The notes below the pieces were generated by a model. That model was not told where the DNA came from. It ran no database searches and saw only the letters and a list, made by a program, of their open reading frames with translations. This document shows, piece by piece, positions 44,812-53,691 of a DNA stretch of 64,000 nt. The stretch comes from Halomonas sp. 'Soap Lake #6' (GTDB taxonomy: Bacteria; Pseudomonadota; Gammaproteobacteria; Pseudomonadales; Halomonadaceae), in contig NZ_CP020469.1 in the NCBI RefSeq assembly GCF_003031405.1, positions 1,550,001-1,614,000 on the forward strand, written 5' to 3'. The translations under genes and the position numbers were made by a program. Numbering within the stretch: position 1 is the stretch's first letter; each line of letters starts with the position of its first letter.

Positions 44812-45726
44812 TTAAGTTGGGGTGACGAGTGATTGTGGGACATGCAGCCTAGGTGCCTTTACGCTTTCAATAAGTACATCCCGCAGGGCATGCGCGGCAA
44901 CCGATAGCTCTTGCTGGGTGAGTATACCCACCCGACACACAATGTTCGGGTCCGTCAATGGAACGCAGTGGGCGCCTAGCTCCTGCATCTGGCGAATGCA
45001 CATCGAGGGTACGGCACTAACACCCAAGCCAGCGGCTACCATGCTACCTACCGTGGATAGCTGGTGACTTTCAAATGCGACAGGCACATCAATTTGTCGT
45101 TTGCCCAGTTCCTGCTCTAATAAACGCCGAACCATTGAGGGGCGCTGAAGCGTAATAAAATCGTGCTGCAGCAGTGTGGCCCAAGAATGAGTACTAACCT
45201 GTGCCGTGGTCGAGGGGGGAACCACTGCCACGAATTGGTCTTCAAATAGCGGCGTGAAGGATAAGCTTCCTGTTCCTTCCGGTGAAAATACAATGCCTAT
45301 CTCGACTTGTCGGGAGCGGACCATATCAGTGACTTCTTCATTAATCACATCATGAACAGTGACATTGATTTTAGGGTATTGTTGGCGAAACTTAACCAGT
45401 GCACTGGGCAGTAAATTGCAGGCAAACGAAGGCATGGCGGCAACGCTTAGACGGCCAAGCTGGAGTGTAAAGCGCTGGCGCAGGCGCTCCTCGGTATTGT
45501 CCCATTGCGCTAGCAGGTGTTTCGCCAGGGGGAGCAGCGATTCACCTTCAGGGGTCAGCCGGACACTGCGGGTGCTGCGTATTAGCAGTTTGCCGCCCAG
45601 TGAATCTTCAAGGCCCTTGATGGCTAGGCTCAGAGCTGGCTGGGAAAGGTGTAAGCGTTCGCAGGCATGTGTAAAGCTCAGGGTTTGGGCTACTGTGAGA
45701 AAAGCCCGCAGCTGTTTAATCGTCAT
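44812..45726 (-). CDS. LysR-family regulator next to scoAB
   Basis: A 304-residue LysR regulator: HTH in residues 1-60 (IKQLRAFLTVAQTLSFTHA and HLSQPALSLAIKGLE), then the co-inducer domain. It is transcribed divergently from the CoA-transferase genes, the classical layout for a LysR protein and its target. The shared 147-bp region has an AT-rich inverted repeat close to its own start. The effector is perhaps a ketone-body or acyl-CoA related metabolite; that is inference. Confidence 0.9.
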   Translation of the reverse strand: MTIKQLRAFLTVAQTLSFTHACERLHLSQPALSLAIKGLEDSLGGKLLIRSTRSVRLTPEGESLLPLAKHLLAQWDNTEERLRQRFTLQLGRLSVAAMPSFACNLLPSALVKFRQQYPKINVTVHDVINEEVTDMVRSRQVEIGIVFSPEGTGSLSFTPLFEDQFVAVVPPSTTAQVSTHSWATLLQHDFITLQRPSMVRRLLEQELGKRQIDVPVAFESHQLSTVGSMVAAGLGVSAVPSMCIRQMQELGAHCVPLTDPNIVCRVGILTQQELSVAAHALRDVLIESVKAPRLHVPQSLVTPT

Positions 45727-45734
45727 ATTGGCTC

Positions 45735-45757
45735 ATTTATTAATTTTTAAAATAAAT
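45735..45757. promoter_or_regulatory. AT-rich inverted repeat between LysR gene and scoA
   Basis: ATTTATT (45735-45741) and AATAAAT (45751-45757) flank 9 bases, 9 bp upstream of the LysR start. LysR operators often are such interrupted, AT-rich dyads. Confidence 0.45.
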
Positions 45758-45873
45758 TGATAAGAAAAACAAACTTAACAAATATATCATCTAGTACAAC
45801 ACTGACACTATCACGCAAGCAACATCGTCAAGATGTGCTCAGCACACCACCGATAATAATGTGAGGCGTAACA

Positions 45874-46572
45874 ATGGCAGGATTTGATAAGCGTGTGGCT
45901 TCCTATGAGGAAGCGATGGAAGGTATCAAAGATGGTATGACCATTATTGCGGGCGGTTTTGGTCTCTGTGGCATACCAGAAAATCTTATCGCCGAAATTA
46001 AGCGCCGGGGCGCTAAAGATCTTACTGTCGTTTCTAACAACTGTGGTGTTGATGGTTTCGGGTTGGGAGTGCTGCTTGAGGACCGTCAGATCAGCAAAAT
46101 CATCGCCTCCTATGTAGGTGAAAATGCGATGTTTGAGCAGCAAATGCTCAATGAAGAAATTGATGTTGTTTTGACTCCCCAAGGCACCCTGGCTGAGAAA
46201 ATGCGCGCAGGCGGCGCTGGTATCCCAGCTTTTTACACCGCTACCGGTTACGGCACGCCAATTGGCGAAGGTAAAGAGGTGCGTGAATTCAATGGCCGCC
46301 ACTACATTCTTGAAGAGGCCATTACAGGAGACTTTGCGATTGTAAAAGGCTGGAAGGCGGATCGTTACGGCAATGTTATGTATCGCCATACGGCACAGAA
46401 CTTTAATCCGATGGCCGCGACTGCAGGCAAAATTACCGTGGTGGAAGTTGAAGAAATTGTAGAACCGGGTGAGCTTGAGCCAAGCCAGATTCACACCCCA
46501 GGCATTTACGTGGATCGTATTATTCAGGGCTCTTTTGAGAAGCGCATCGAGAAACGGACGATACGCAGCTAA
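45874..46572 (+). CDS. scoA: 3-oxoacid CoA-transferase subunit A
   Basis: A 232-residue family I CoA-transferase alpha subunit. It starts [21 protein letters not shown] and has the glycine-rich [12 protein letters not shown] near residue 28 and [14 protein letters not shown] near residue 60. With subunit B it moves CoA between succinyl-CoA and acetoacetate, activating ketone bodies for oxidation. It precedes scoB by 69 bp. A 3-hydroxybutyrate dehydrogenase gene lies 2.7 kb downstream, consistent with use of 3-hydroxybutyrate from storage polymer. Confidence 0.93.
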   Translation: MAGFDKRVASYEEAMEGIKDGMTIIAGGFGLCGIPENLIAEIKRRGAKDLTVVSNNCGVDGFGLGVLLEDRQISKIIASYVGENAMFEQQMLNEEIDVVLTPQGTLAEKMRAGGAGIPAFYTATGYGTPIGEGKEVREFNGRHYILEEAITGDFAIVKGWKADRYGNVMYRHTAQNFNPMAATAGKITVVEVEEIVEPGELEPSQIHTPGIYVDRIIQGSFEKRIEKRTIRS

Positions 46573-46641
46573 TCGCGGCGCGATTTTACGCTGTTGTCTC
46601 AACTCAGTTACTCACTGGTTATTTACTACGAGGTACACACC

Positions 46642-47304
46642 ATGGCTTTAACACGCGAACAGATGGCGCAGCGCGTCGCTCGTGAGCTCGAAGATGGCTT
46701 CTACGTTAATCTAGGCATTGGTATTCCTACTCTGGTTGCCAACTATGTGCCTGATGGCATAGACGTCATGCTGCAATCAGAGAATGGTTTGCTGGGCATG
46801 GGCCGCTTCCCTACGGAGGACGAAGTCGACCCGGATATGATCAATGCTGGCAAGCAAACGGTAACGGCTCGGCCCGGTGCTGCAATTTTTTCCTCAGCGG
46901 AGTCTTTTGCCATGATCCGCGGCGGTCATGTGGATCTAACGGTACTAGGGGCTTTTGAGGTCGATCAGGAGGGTAATATTGCCTCGTGGATGGTGCCTGG
47001 CAAACTGATCAAAGGCATGGGCGGCGCTATGGATTTGGTCGCAGGCGCCGAAAACATCATTTGTACAATGACCCACGCATCCAAGCATGGAGAGTCTAAA
47101 CTACTAGAGAAGTGCACGCTTCCGTTGACAGGGGCAGGCTGCATCAATCGCGTGCTAACGGATCTCGCTTATCTTGAAATTAAAGACGGAGCTTTCATCC
47201 TAAAAGAGCGAGCACCGGGTGTCAGCGTTGAGGAAATTATTGAGAAAACCGCTGGCAAGCTTGTTGTACCCGACCACGTGCCTGAGATGACTTTTGACGA
47301 GTAA
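46642..47304 (+). CDS. scoB: 3-oxoacid CoA-transferase subunit B
   Basis: A 220-residue beta subunit of the CoA-transferase. The catalytic glutamate is in LQSENGLLGMGRFP near residue 51, the family SENG motif, and the N-terminus has NLGIGIPTLVANYVP. The ATG at 46642 was chosen from the family start (MALTREQMAQRVA), with ACGAGGT upstream; a longer frame from 46594 is unlikely. It works as a heteromer with the upstream ScoA. Confidence 0.94.
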   Translation: MALTREQMAQRVARELEDGFYVNLGIGIPTLVANYVPDGIDVMLQSENGLLGMGRFPTEDEVDPDMINAGKQTVTARPGAAIFSSAESFAMIRGGHVDLTVLGAFEVDQEGNIASWMVPGKLIKGMGGAMDLVAGAENIICTMTHASKHGESKLLEKCTLPLTGAGCINRVLTDLAYLEIKDGAFILKERAPGVSVEEIIEKTAGKLVVPDHVPEMTFDE

Positions 47305-47344
47305 CGCTGCTTTGCTTTGCACTGCTGATTTTCGCTAATGGGTC

Positions 47345-47384
47345 AGCAAGACGTGGGTATTATTTTGGTTACCCGCGTCTTGCT
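47345..47384. terminator. Hairpin between convergent scoB and the DUF1338-like gene
   Basis: AGCAAGACGTGGGTA (47345-47359) pairs with TACCCGCGTCTTGCT (47370-47384), 15 bp with one G-U. Its loop holds TTATTTTGGT. No clean T-run follows, so factor-aided termination or mRNA 3'-end protection is likely. Confidence 0.65.
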
Positions 47385-47386
47385 GC

Positions 47387-48154
47387 TTATGCCATTTCGC
47401 AGCGCGTATGGTAGGGCAGTAGAATTTCAGCAATACGTTCGTGATCATCATCCAGGCGCTTTTGTGTCAAGGCTAAACCTCCTAAGCAGAGCCTATGTTC
47501 GTCGCCATTGCTAAACGCGATTTTTTGCGACATTGAAGGATAAAACCTATGGTGTAGCAATGATGAGACGGGGAAAACGCCGTTTTGCTGGCTTTCTATT
47601 GAAGGCATGCCAGAGGCGATTAGTTGAGTGTCGAGTGTTTCAAGCGGGTTGCCTAATGCCGTGCAGTCAAAGCCTGCATGGTGTAGGCGAGGACCCATTA
47701 CAGATAACCATGCTGCAAGTGGATGAGCGGCTTGAAGCTGTTGATACAGTTCCCAAGAAGGCATAGGCCAGGGGCGGCCGCGACAAAGCAGATTATGCCC
47801 TTTGCAATCCTCTGGGTGGCTTTTGGAAACTAGTCCAGATAGCGCCTCTCTGGGGAGTTTGGAGAGTGTGCCCAGTTGCAGTTCTGCCAGTACTAGCCAG
47901 CTACCGTGATCACTTGGCGCGAGTAAGTGAATAAGCAATCCTTTATCCGCCATGGCGTAATGACCAGCAGACCGGTAACCCATGTGTGCGAGTTTGACCC
48001 CCAATGCATTAGCTGAGAAAGGCCCATGGTTTAGTGTTACCAGTGTCAGGTACTCTGCTGGCGCATTCAACGGCCATAGCCTGAGTGCCCCCAAGTCGGG
48101 GTGAGTATGCATGTAGTCAAGCCACAGCTGTTGTATAAACTCCTCGCGCTGCAT
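47387..48154 (-). CDS. DUF1338-like protein (HglS/YdcJ superfamily)
   Basis: A 255-residue soluble protein. The stretch TLVTLNHGPFSANALGVKLA, followed by MGYRSAGHYAMADKGLLIHLL and LVLAELQLGTLS, resembles the core of DUF1338 proteins, where (N/V)DHxAxR is followed by (L/G)GY, a DK.L strand and an ISEL strand. Some members (HglS) are iron-dependent 2-oxoacid decarboxylase/hydroxylases. In this protein the first histidine is kept as LNHGPF, but the usual Arg is absent. Assignment is tentative. It is convergent with scoB. Confidence 0.5.
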   Translation of the reverse strand: MQREEFIQQLWLDYMHTHPDLGALRLWPLNAPAEYLTLVTLNHGPFSANALGVKLAHMGYRSAGHYAMADKGLLIHLLAPSDHGSWLVLAELQLGTLSKLPREALSGLVSKSHPEDCKGHNLLCRGRPWPMPSWELYQQLQAAHPLAAWLSVMGPRLHHAGFDCTALGNPLETLDTQLIASGMPSIESQQNGVFPVSSLLHHRFYPSMSQKIAFSNGDEHRLCLGGLALTQKRLDDDHERIAEILLPYHTRCEMA

Positions 48155-48324
48155 GGGGGGTGTCCTCGCCGCCAGTGATTAGCCTGTAGCTTTTTTAATT
48201 AGCTCGTGGCTTTTTTTATAAACACTCAGTATAGGCAAGCAGAGGTGAGATGGATTCAACGGGAGTTAACGGCATTTTTAACGCCAGTGTGAGGCGTTAA
48301 AGTCATAAGGTTTTATGGCAATTG

Positions 48325-48588
48325 CTAAGAGGCTAGCAGCTGTTTACTGCGCACAAACTGGTCGAACTCGGTAAAGCCACCAATATGTTGCTGATCAACA
48401 AATATTTGTGGAACTGTGCGTATAGGTTTACCAGCTGTTTTAGCAATATCCTCTTTAGTGACGCCTTCTGAGGGCATGTCCACGTAGCGATAACCTTCAA
48501 TTTTTCCTGTATTTTCTAAATGGTCAGCTAATTGCTTGGCGCGTACGCAGAAGGGGCACGACATACGACCGAAAATGACCACAAACAT
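48325..48588 (-). CDS. grxA: Glutaredoxin 1 family protein
   Basis: An 87-residue dithiol glutaredoxin. The active site is CPFC at residues 11-14 (FGRMSCPFCVRAK), with the TVPQIFVDQQHIGGFTEF glutathione-binding block, nearly the same as E. coli GrxA. It reduces protein disulfides, including ribonucleotide reductase, with glutathione. The ATG at 48588 has GAGGAG 9 bases upstream; a GTG three codons earlier is less likely. Confidence 0.94.
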   Translation of the reverse strand: MFVVIFGRMSCPFCVRAKQLADHLENTGKIEGYRYVDMPSEGVTKEDIAKTAGKPIRTVPQIFVDQQHIGGFTEFDQFVRSKQLLAS

Positions 48589-48728
48589 AGGTAACACTCC
48601 TCAGGCTAAGGGTTTTCATAAAATAAATTGCTGCTATTGTCGCGTAGCGAAGCGTGTTTGGCCAATAGTGCTGGGCTACGTTCCTGATTGAGGCACATTA
48701 TTGGCACCCATCTTTCCAAGGAGAGCTG

Positions 48729-49154
48729 ATGCAAAGCTTAGCCCCCAGCGAGTATCGATACTTAACGGCATTGGCGCAGGCGTATCGTGATGCGCATTTG
48801 CATACTATGAAAAAAGCCAGTCATTATAACCCCAGGCTCGGAGTAGATGCCCTTTGCTTTGAACATACAAATCTGTCAGTTAACCATGCAGCACTCATGG
48901 TGGGCGCCTTAATTACTCCCTGTGAATTATGGCTAGTGGCAGTGCCGGAGCCGTCTACGCTGAGTTCTCCGCTACCGGAGACGCTGTTGCTTGACTTGCC
49001 TTCCGGGCGATACCCACTAACGTTAGAGCGGCTACCTAATGATTATGAAATTTACAAACGAGTCATACTGAACGATTTAAGCGATTTAGAAAGCATGCAG
49101 GAAGCAGCTAGGTTAGCGCAGCAAATGATGTCGCGTTTGATGGCAAATGAGTAA
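48729..49154 (+). CDS. HybE-like [NiFe]-hydrogenase assembly chaperone homologue
   Basis: A 141-residue soluble protein resembling the HybE/HupJ family. The order of motifs fits: NPRLGVDALCFEH near residue 37, the LMVGALITPCELWLVAVP block near residue 56 (family: GVLITPWFMNLVLLP), LLLDLPSGRYPLTLERL near residue 87, then a helical A..A end. In HybE a CxxC region binds the signal peptide or iron; here the tryptophan of TPW is Cys. No hydrogenase gene is in the window. AAGGAG precedes the ATG. It may act on another rubredoxin/cofactor target; homology is by eye. Confidence 0.55.
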   Translation: MQSLAPSEYRYLTALAQAYRDAHLHTMKKASHYNPRLGVDALCFEHTNLSVNHAALMVGALITPCELWLVAVPEPSTLSSPLPETLLLDLPSGRYPLTLERLPNDYEIYKRVILNDLSDLESMQEAARLAQQMMSRLMANE

Positions 49155-49239
49155 GGTGTTGCGAGCATGGTGCTTAATGTATGTGGTGATATCTAGAAAC
49201 GACTATTAAAGACGTAAACTTGCACATAAGGACCTATGA

Positions 49240-50013
49240 ATGAGCTCTCAAACAGCTATAACCCCACGTGTTGCTGTAGTCACTGGTACCACCACTGGCA
49301 TTGGTGCTGCCGTTGTTAAACACTTTTGTGAGCTTGGTCACCAGGTTCTCGCGGTAGACTTTAACCCCAAGGGGGAGCAGGTCGCCGATGAGGCTGGCGC
49401 GGCATTTTACCAAGCTGATCTTACTGACCCAGAAGCATGTCGTGGTGCCATTGCGGATGCGGTACAGCGCTTTGGTGGCGTTGATATTTTGGTCAACAAT
49501 GCTGGCATTCAGCATGTTGCTTCGATTGAAACTTTTCCTGAAGAGAAATGGCGTCAAATTATTGACTTGATGCTAACTGCGCCGTTCCTTCTCACCCAGT
49601 CAGCATGGCCTTTTATGCGTGAAAAGGGATGGGGGCGAATTATTAATATTGCCTCGATTCATGCCCATGTTGCTTCGCCGGGTAAAGCAGCGTACGTGAG
49701 TGCCAAACACGGCATGATGGGATTGACTAAAACGGCTGCATTGGAAGGGGGCGAACAAGGAATAACCGCTAATGCTATTTGCCCTGCTTATGTGAAAACC
49801 CCATTGGTGGACAACCAAATTGCCGATCAGGCCAAGCTGCATGGAATGGGCGAGCAAGAAGTAATTGAAAAGATCATGCTAAAAAATGCAGCTGTTAAGC
49901 GCCTAATTGAGCCTATAGAGGTAGCACAAATGGTAGCGTACTTAGCGTCAGATGCTGCGGGAGCGGTGACAGGCTCAAGTTGGAATATCGATCTCGGTTG
50001 GACAGCCCACTAA
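49240..50013 (+). CDS. 3-hydroxybutyrate dehydrogenase
   Basis: A 257-residue short-chain dehydrogenase. The cofactor loop is TGTTTGIGAAV near residue 11, NNAGIQHV near residue 86, and the catalytic Ser-Tyr-Lys set appears as NIASIHAHVASPGKAAYVSAKH (Tyr-x3-Lys). The C-terminal ICPAYVKTPLVDNQI segment is typical of D-3-hydroxybutyrate dehydrogenases. It oxidises 3-hydroxybutyrate to acetoacetate, which ScoAB would then activate. ATAAGGACC lies upstream. Confidence 0.9.
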   Translation: MSSQTAITPRVAVVTGTTTGIGAAVVKHFCELGHQVLAVDFNPKGEQVADEAGAAFYQADLTDPEACRGAIADAVQRFGGVDILVNNAGIQHVASIETFPEEKWRQIIDLMLTAPFLLTQSAWPFMREKGWGRIINIASIHAHVASPGKAAYVSAKHGMMGLTKTAALEGGEQGITANAICPAYVKTPLVDNQIADQAKLHGMGEQEVIEKIMLKNAAVKRLIEPIEVAQMVAYLASDAAGAVTGSSWNIDLGWTAH

Positions 50014-50112
50014 GGTTGGTGCTGCCCCTGTTTATCTTATGGCGATGCCAGTCGTTAACGTTGATAACAGGGGCGGCTTGCTGATCATCCGTTACTTGCC
50101 CATTGACCGCTA

Positions 50113-50652
50113 TTAGCGGCGTACAGGACGTTTCTGTAATTTGCGCTGCAGGGTGCGCCGGTGCATGCCTAATGCTCGAGCGGTAGCCGAGATATTGCCA
50201 TCGTGCTCTTGCAGCACCTTTTGAATGTGCTCCCAGGTAATGCGGTTGATCGAGGGCGGATTGTCGGCAAGCTCGATGTTAGGGTCGGCTTCCTGGTGCT
50301 CAAAGGCGTGAATAACATCATCGGCATCGGCGGGTTTACATAAATAGTTCACCGCGCCTAATTTAATTGCTTCTACGGCGGTGGCAATGCTTGAGTACCC
50401 CGTGAGCACGACAATGCGGCAGTGGGGTACTGTGCTTAGTAGCTCGGGTAGTAGTTTAAGCCCCGAACTGTGCTCCAGCTTTAAGTCTAGTGTTGCCATA
50501 GTTGGCACAAATTGTGCGGCTACCGCCAGAGCTTGATCGGCATCGTGGGCAACCATCACTTCGAAGCCGCGCCGGGTAAGCGCTCGGCTTAATACGTGAC
50601 AAAACATTTCATCATCATCGATGATTAGAAGGCGTTGCTCTTGCATCTGCAT
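50113..50652 (-). CDS. Response regulator of the RegA/PrrA/ActR type
   Basis: A 179-residue two-component regulator. Its receiver domain has acidic pocket IDDDE at residues 11-15, phosphoacceptor Asp56 (ATLDLKLEHSSG) and Lys106 (LCKPAD). The C-terminal domain is a short Fis-type HTH (HDGNISATARALGMHRRTLQRK), the RegA-family hallmark. It pairs with the histidine kinase 36 bp upstream. Such systems tune respiration and other energy pathways to redox state. Confidence 0.92.
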   Translation of the reverse strand: MQMQEQRLLIIDDDEMFCHVLSRALTRRGFEVMVAHDADQALAVAAQFVPTMATLDLKLEHSSGLKLLPELLSTVPHCRIVVLTGYSSIATAVEAIKLGAVNYLCKPADADDVIHAFEHQEADPNIELADNPPSINRITWEHIQKVLQEHDGNISATARALGMHRRTLQRKLQKRPVRR

Positions 50653-50688
50653 GATGTCCTCGATGTTGCAGCGGCTGCCAAGCCGCTA

Positions 50689-51963
50689 TTACTTATCTGG
50701 GGCGAAGCAGCGTGGAAGTGTGACTTCCGTTAATGTGCCACCTTCAGGGTGATTGTACAGGCTAACACCACCGCCAAAGCGGTTAATCGTGGCATGGGTT
50801 AAAAACAAGCCTATGCCCATGCCTTTGCTTTTCGTAGAAATAAAGGTATCGCCAAGCTGGTCGGCGATAGACATGGCGATGCCAGGGCCATGGTCACGTA
50901 TATCAATAATGACACTTTCATCTTGCCAGTCTAGCCGAATGGCTATTTGTTCTGGATTAGCGTCAGCGGCATTGTTCAGTAAGTTGGTGAGCGCTTGGTC
51001 AAGGGTTGCGTCTACCGCAAGCCATGGTCGGCCGCGTCGTTCGGCAACGTCAAAGTAGTGGCTAACGTCGGGCCGGATGACTAGCCAGCGCTGCACTACG
51101 CCTGCTAGCCACACTTCAGCGTCAAGTACCTCAGGCTCAGCCATACGCCGCCGGTCGGCATTAGTCACTAAATGTTGCAAGCGTGATTTACAAACATCGA
51201 CTTGTTGGCGGAGCAAAGTAATATCTTGATGAAGAGGAGAGTCATCTGCTGCTTCGTCTTGCATCTCTTTGAGTAGCACCGCCATTGTTGAAAGAGGAGT
51301 ACCTAGCTCGTGAGCGGTGCCAGCGGCTTGAGTCGCTACCGCTAGTACCTGTTCGTTGCGTAGTGCGGCTTCTCGAGTGAGTGAGAGTGCTTTATCCCGG
51401 TTGCGCAGCGCATGAGCCATTTTGTAGATGAAAAAGGTGACTAGCCCTGCGGACAAACCGAAATTTAGCCACATCCCCAGCACGTGCAGGCTAAGAGGGC
51501 CATCGCTGTTTATGTGCCCTAACTGCGGAATAGGATGATAGAAAAACATCAAAAAGGAGTAACCGGCCATGGAGCAGATAGCCACAATCCAAGCGTGGCG
51601 CCATGGGAGAGTGGCCGCTGCGATAGTTACGGGCACTAAGTAGTAAGTAATAAAAGGGTTGGTAGAGCCCCCGGAAAAATAAAACAGTAATGTTAAGCCA
51701 GCAACATCAGCCAGTAAGTGTGAGAGGTACTCTAAATGGCTGACTGCCCTTGGTCTACCCAACCGCCACCAAGTGGCAATGTTGAGTATGCCCATTGCAA
51801 TCACGACGCCAACGACAGCCGTAACGGGTAAGTTAAACGCCAAAAACTCTATGCCTACAATGATGGCTAGTAAAAAACCAGTCCATGTGATGCCACGGAC
51901 AATGGTTAATCTAACCAAGTTGCGGTTTGGCGTTGATAGCGGGAGTGGTAGAGCGGTAGGCAT
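50689..51963 (-). CDS. RegB/PrrB-type redox sensor histidine kinase
   Basis: A 424-residue membrane kinase with six hydrophobic helices (residues 25-180). It has the RegB quinone-binding heptapeptide GGSTNPF (residues 98-104), the H-box AGTAHELGTPLSTM with His218, and an ATPase domain (NLLNNAADA, RDHGPGIA, GMGIGLFL). It likely responds to the quinone pool and phosphorylates the adjacent regulator. The ATG at 51963 avoids overlap with the upstream gene; TTG at 52005 is an alternative. Confidence 0.92.
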   Translation of the reverse strand: MPTALPLPLSTPNRNLVRLTIVRGITWTGFLLAIIVGIEFLAFNLPVTAVVGVVIAMGILNIATWWRLGRPRAVSHLEYLSHLLADVAGLTLLFYFSGGSTNPFITYYLVPVTIAAATLPWRHAWIVAICSMAGYSFLMFFYHPIPQLGHINSDGPLSLHVLGMWLNFGLSAGLVTFFIYKMAHALRNRDKALSLTREAALRNEQVLAVATQAAGTAHELGTPLSTMAVLLKEMQDEAADDSPLHQDITLLRQQVDVCKSRLQHLVTNADRRRMAEPEVLDAEVWLAGVVQRWLVIRPDVSHYFDVAERRGRPWLAVDATLDQALTNLLNNAADANPEQIAIRLDWQDESVIIDIRDHGPGIAMSIADQLGDTFISTKSKGMGIGLFLTHATINRFGGGVSLYNHPEGGTLTEVTLPRCFAPDK

Positions 51964-51970
51964 AGCGTGC

Positions 51971-52399
51971 TTATTTACCTGATGTTTTAACACTGTGAAT
52001 GACAAACTTAATAAACAGTGTCATCACGTAAGTCAGCCAGCCTGCCGTGGCTAGCAAATTGAAGAGCAGCATTTTAGGTGGCAGCCAGGCACTGCCCAAC
52101 AATGCTTCAAGCATAATGTGAAAGAACATTGCTAGGAGTAGCGGTAGGGCAAGTGTGTGAATCCACATGTCGGTGCGCCGCTTGCGAATATGGTAGCGCC
52201 TCAGTAAATGGCGCATCGGGCGATGAGCCCAGCTAAATAGCACCATCGCGCCGACCACAAACAGCATTGCCAGAGTGGGTTCAGTACTGCCCTTGTACAT
52301 TGAAATAGAGATCGACCAGGCAAGCCCAAGCCACATTAAGCCTTCAATACTGGCGATAATGTCTGCATAGCGTCGCACATTTTGCATAAACAACCACAT
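51971..52399 (-). CDS. Small integral membrane protein upstream of regBA
   Basis: A 142-residue protein with about four hydrophobic helices (residues 18-33, 42-58, 81-100, 107-133) and a basic loop between (RPMRHLLRRYHIRKRR). It ends 7 bp before the proposed kinase start, so it belongs to the same operon. ATG 52399 and ATG 52387 are both possible starts. I do not recognise the family; a role linked to the redox sensor is only a guess from position. Confidence 0.75.
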   Translation of the reverse strand: MWLFMQNVRRYADIIASIEGLMWLGLAWSISISMYKGSTEPTLAMLFVVGAMVLFSWAHRPMRHLLRRYHIRKRRTDMWIHTLALPLLLAMFFHIMLEALLGSAWLPPKMLLFNLLATAGWLTYVMTLFIKFVIHSVKTSGK

Positions 52400-52548
52400 C
52401 CTTGATCCTACAAAGTGTCGCCATAATACGATACTTGGTCGCGGCTGTGGGGGAGAGCGGTAGATTTATATGCTGCTGTATTGGGTATACTGTGCGTTCT
52501 TACTTTTTTGTCCGATGTAACTAAAACCAGACCAGTACAGGATTTGCC

Positions 52549-53586
52549 GTGGACGCTATTACGATAACCCGCCCCGATGATTGGCACCTCCATTTGCGTG
52601 ATGATGAGGCGCTTAACGCCGTGGTGGGACATACTGCTGCGCAGATGGGGCGGGCGATTATTATGCCGAACCTGAAGCCACCCGTTACTACCACAGAGCA
52701 GGCCGTTGCTTACCGCGAGCGAATTTTAGCGGCGCTGCCAAACGGCAGTACGTTTGAGCCGTTAATGACGCTGTATTTGACGGATACCACTTCCCCTGAG
52801 GAAATCGTGAAAGCGGCAGAAAGTGGTATCGTAAAAGCCGTTAAGCTCTATCCTGCGGGGGCAACAACCAACTCGGCCTCTGGCGTAACCGACATTGCCC
52901 ACTGTGATGAGGCCATTGCTACGATGGCCAAGGTGGGGATGCCGCTACTGGTACATGGTGAAGTCACGGATAGTGATATTGATATCTTTGACCGTGAAGC
53001 TGAATTTATTGAGCGGGTGATGAAGCCACTGTTAGCAAATCACCCTGATCTTAAAGTAGTGTTTGAGCATATTACGACACAGCAGGCAGCTGAGTTCGTT
53101 GCGGCGGCATCGGATAACATTGCAGCAACCATAACGGCCCACCACTTGCTGTTTAATCGCAATAAGATGCTGGTGGGTGGCATCCGCCCTCATTACTACT
53201 GCTTGCCAATTTTAAAACGTGAACAGCATCGCCAGGCTTTATTGAAAGCAGCCACTAGTGGCAGCCCAAAATTTTTCCTGGGTACGGATAGCGCGCCTCA
53301 TGCGCAAGGCGATAAAGAGTCGAGCTGTGGTTGTGCAGGTGCGTATACGGCCCCTGTTGCGATTGAGCTATATGCAATGGCATTCGAAGAGATGCAGGCT
53401 CTGGATAAGCTTGAAGCGTTTGCCAGCTTAAATGGCCCGCGCTTCTACGGGCTGCCGCCCAATACGGGCTCCGTCACTTTGGAGCGTCGTGAATGGCGCC
53501 TGCCAGAGAGCTACCCGTACACTGAGGGGCAGGACATTATTCCGTTGCTGGCAGGTGAGATCTTGCCTTGGGCGCTTAAAGCCTAG
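52549..53586 (+). CDS. pyrC: Dihydroorotase
   Basis: A 345-residue zinc amidohydrolase of the E. coli PyrC type (class II), third step of pyrimidine synthesis. The metal ligands are in [10 protein letters not shown] near residue 12, the carboxylated lysine in [16 protein letters not shown] near residue 101, LVHGEVTD near residue 137 and FEHITTQQ near residue 173; the catalytic Asp is in LGTDSAPH near residue 245. The start is GTG at 52549, giving [13 protein letters not shown]. Confidence 0.96.
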   Translation: MDAITITRPDDWHLHLRDDEALNAVVGHTAAQMGRAIIMPNLKPPVTTTEQAVAYRERILAALPNGSTFEPLMTLYLTDTTSPEEIVKAAESGIVKAVKLYPAGATTNSASGVTDIAHCDEAIATMAKVGMPLLVHGEVTDSDIDIFDREAEFIERVMKPLLANHPDLKVVFEHITTQQAAEFVAAASDNIAATITAHHLLFNRNKMLVGGIRPHYYCLPILKREQHRQALLKAATSGSPKFFLGTDSAPHAQGDKESSCGCAGAYTAPVAIELYAMAFEEMQALDKLEAFASLNGPRFYGLPPNTGSVTLERREWRLPESYPYTEGQDIIPLLAGEILPWALKA

Positions 53587-53645
53587 CGCTAAGCGATGCT
53601 GCCTACTGCTGAGTAAATGCTCAGACTTAGCGTGTCAGTATGAAG

Positions 53646-53673
53646 TAAAACGGAGCCATCTGGCTCCGTTTTA
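53646..53673. terminator. Bidirectional terminator, pyrC / mtnN
   Basis: TAAAACGGAGCC and GGCTCCGTTTTA are perfectly complementary around ATCT, with T-runs on both strands, between convergent genes. Confidence 0.92.
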
Positions 53674-53691
53674 CGTTAGGTAGGGTGAGGT

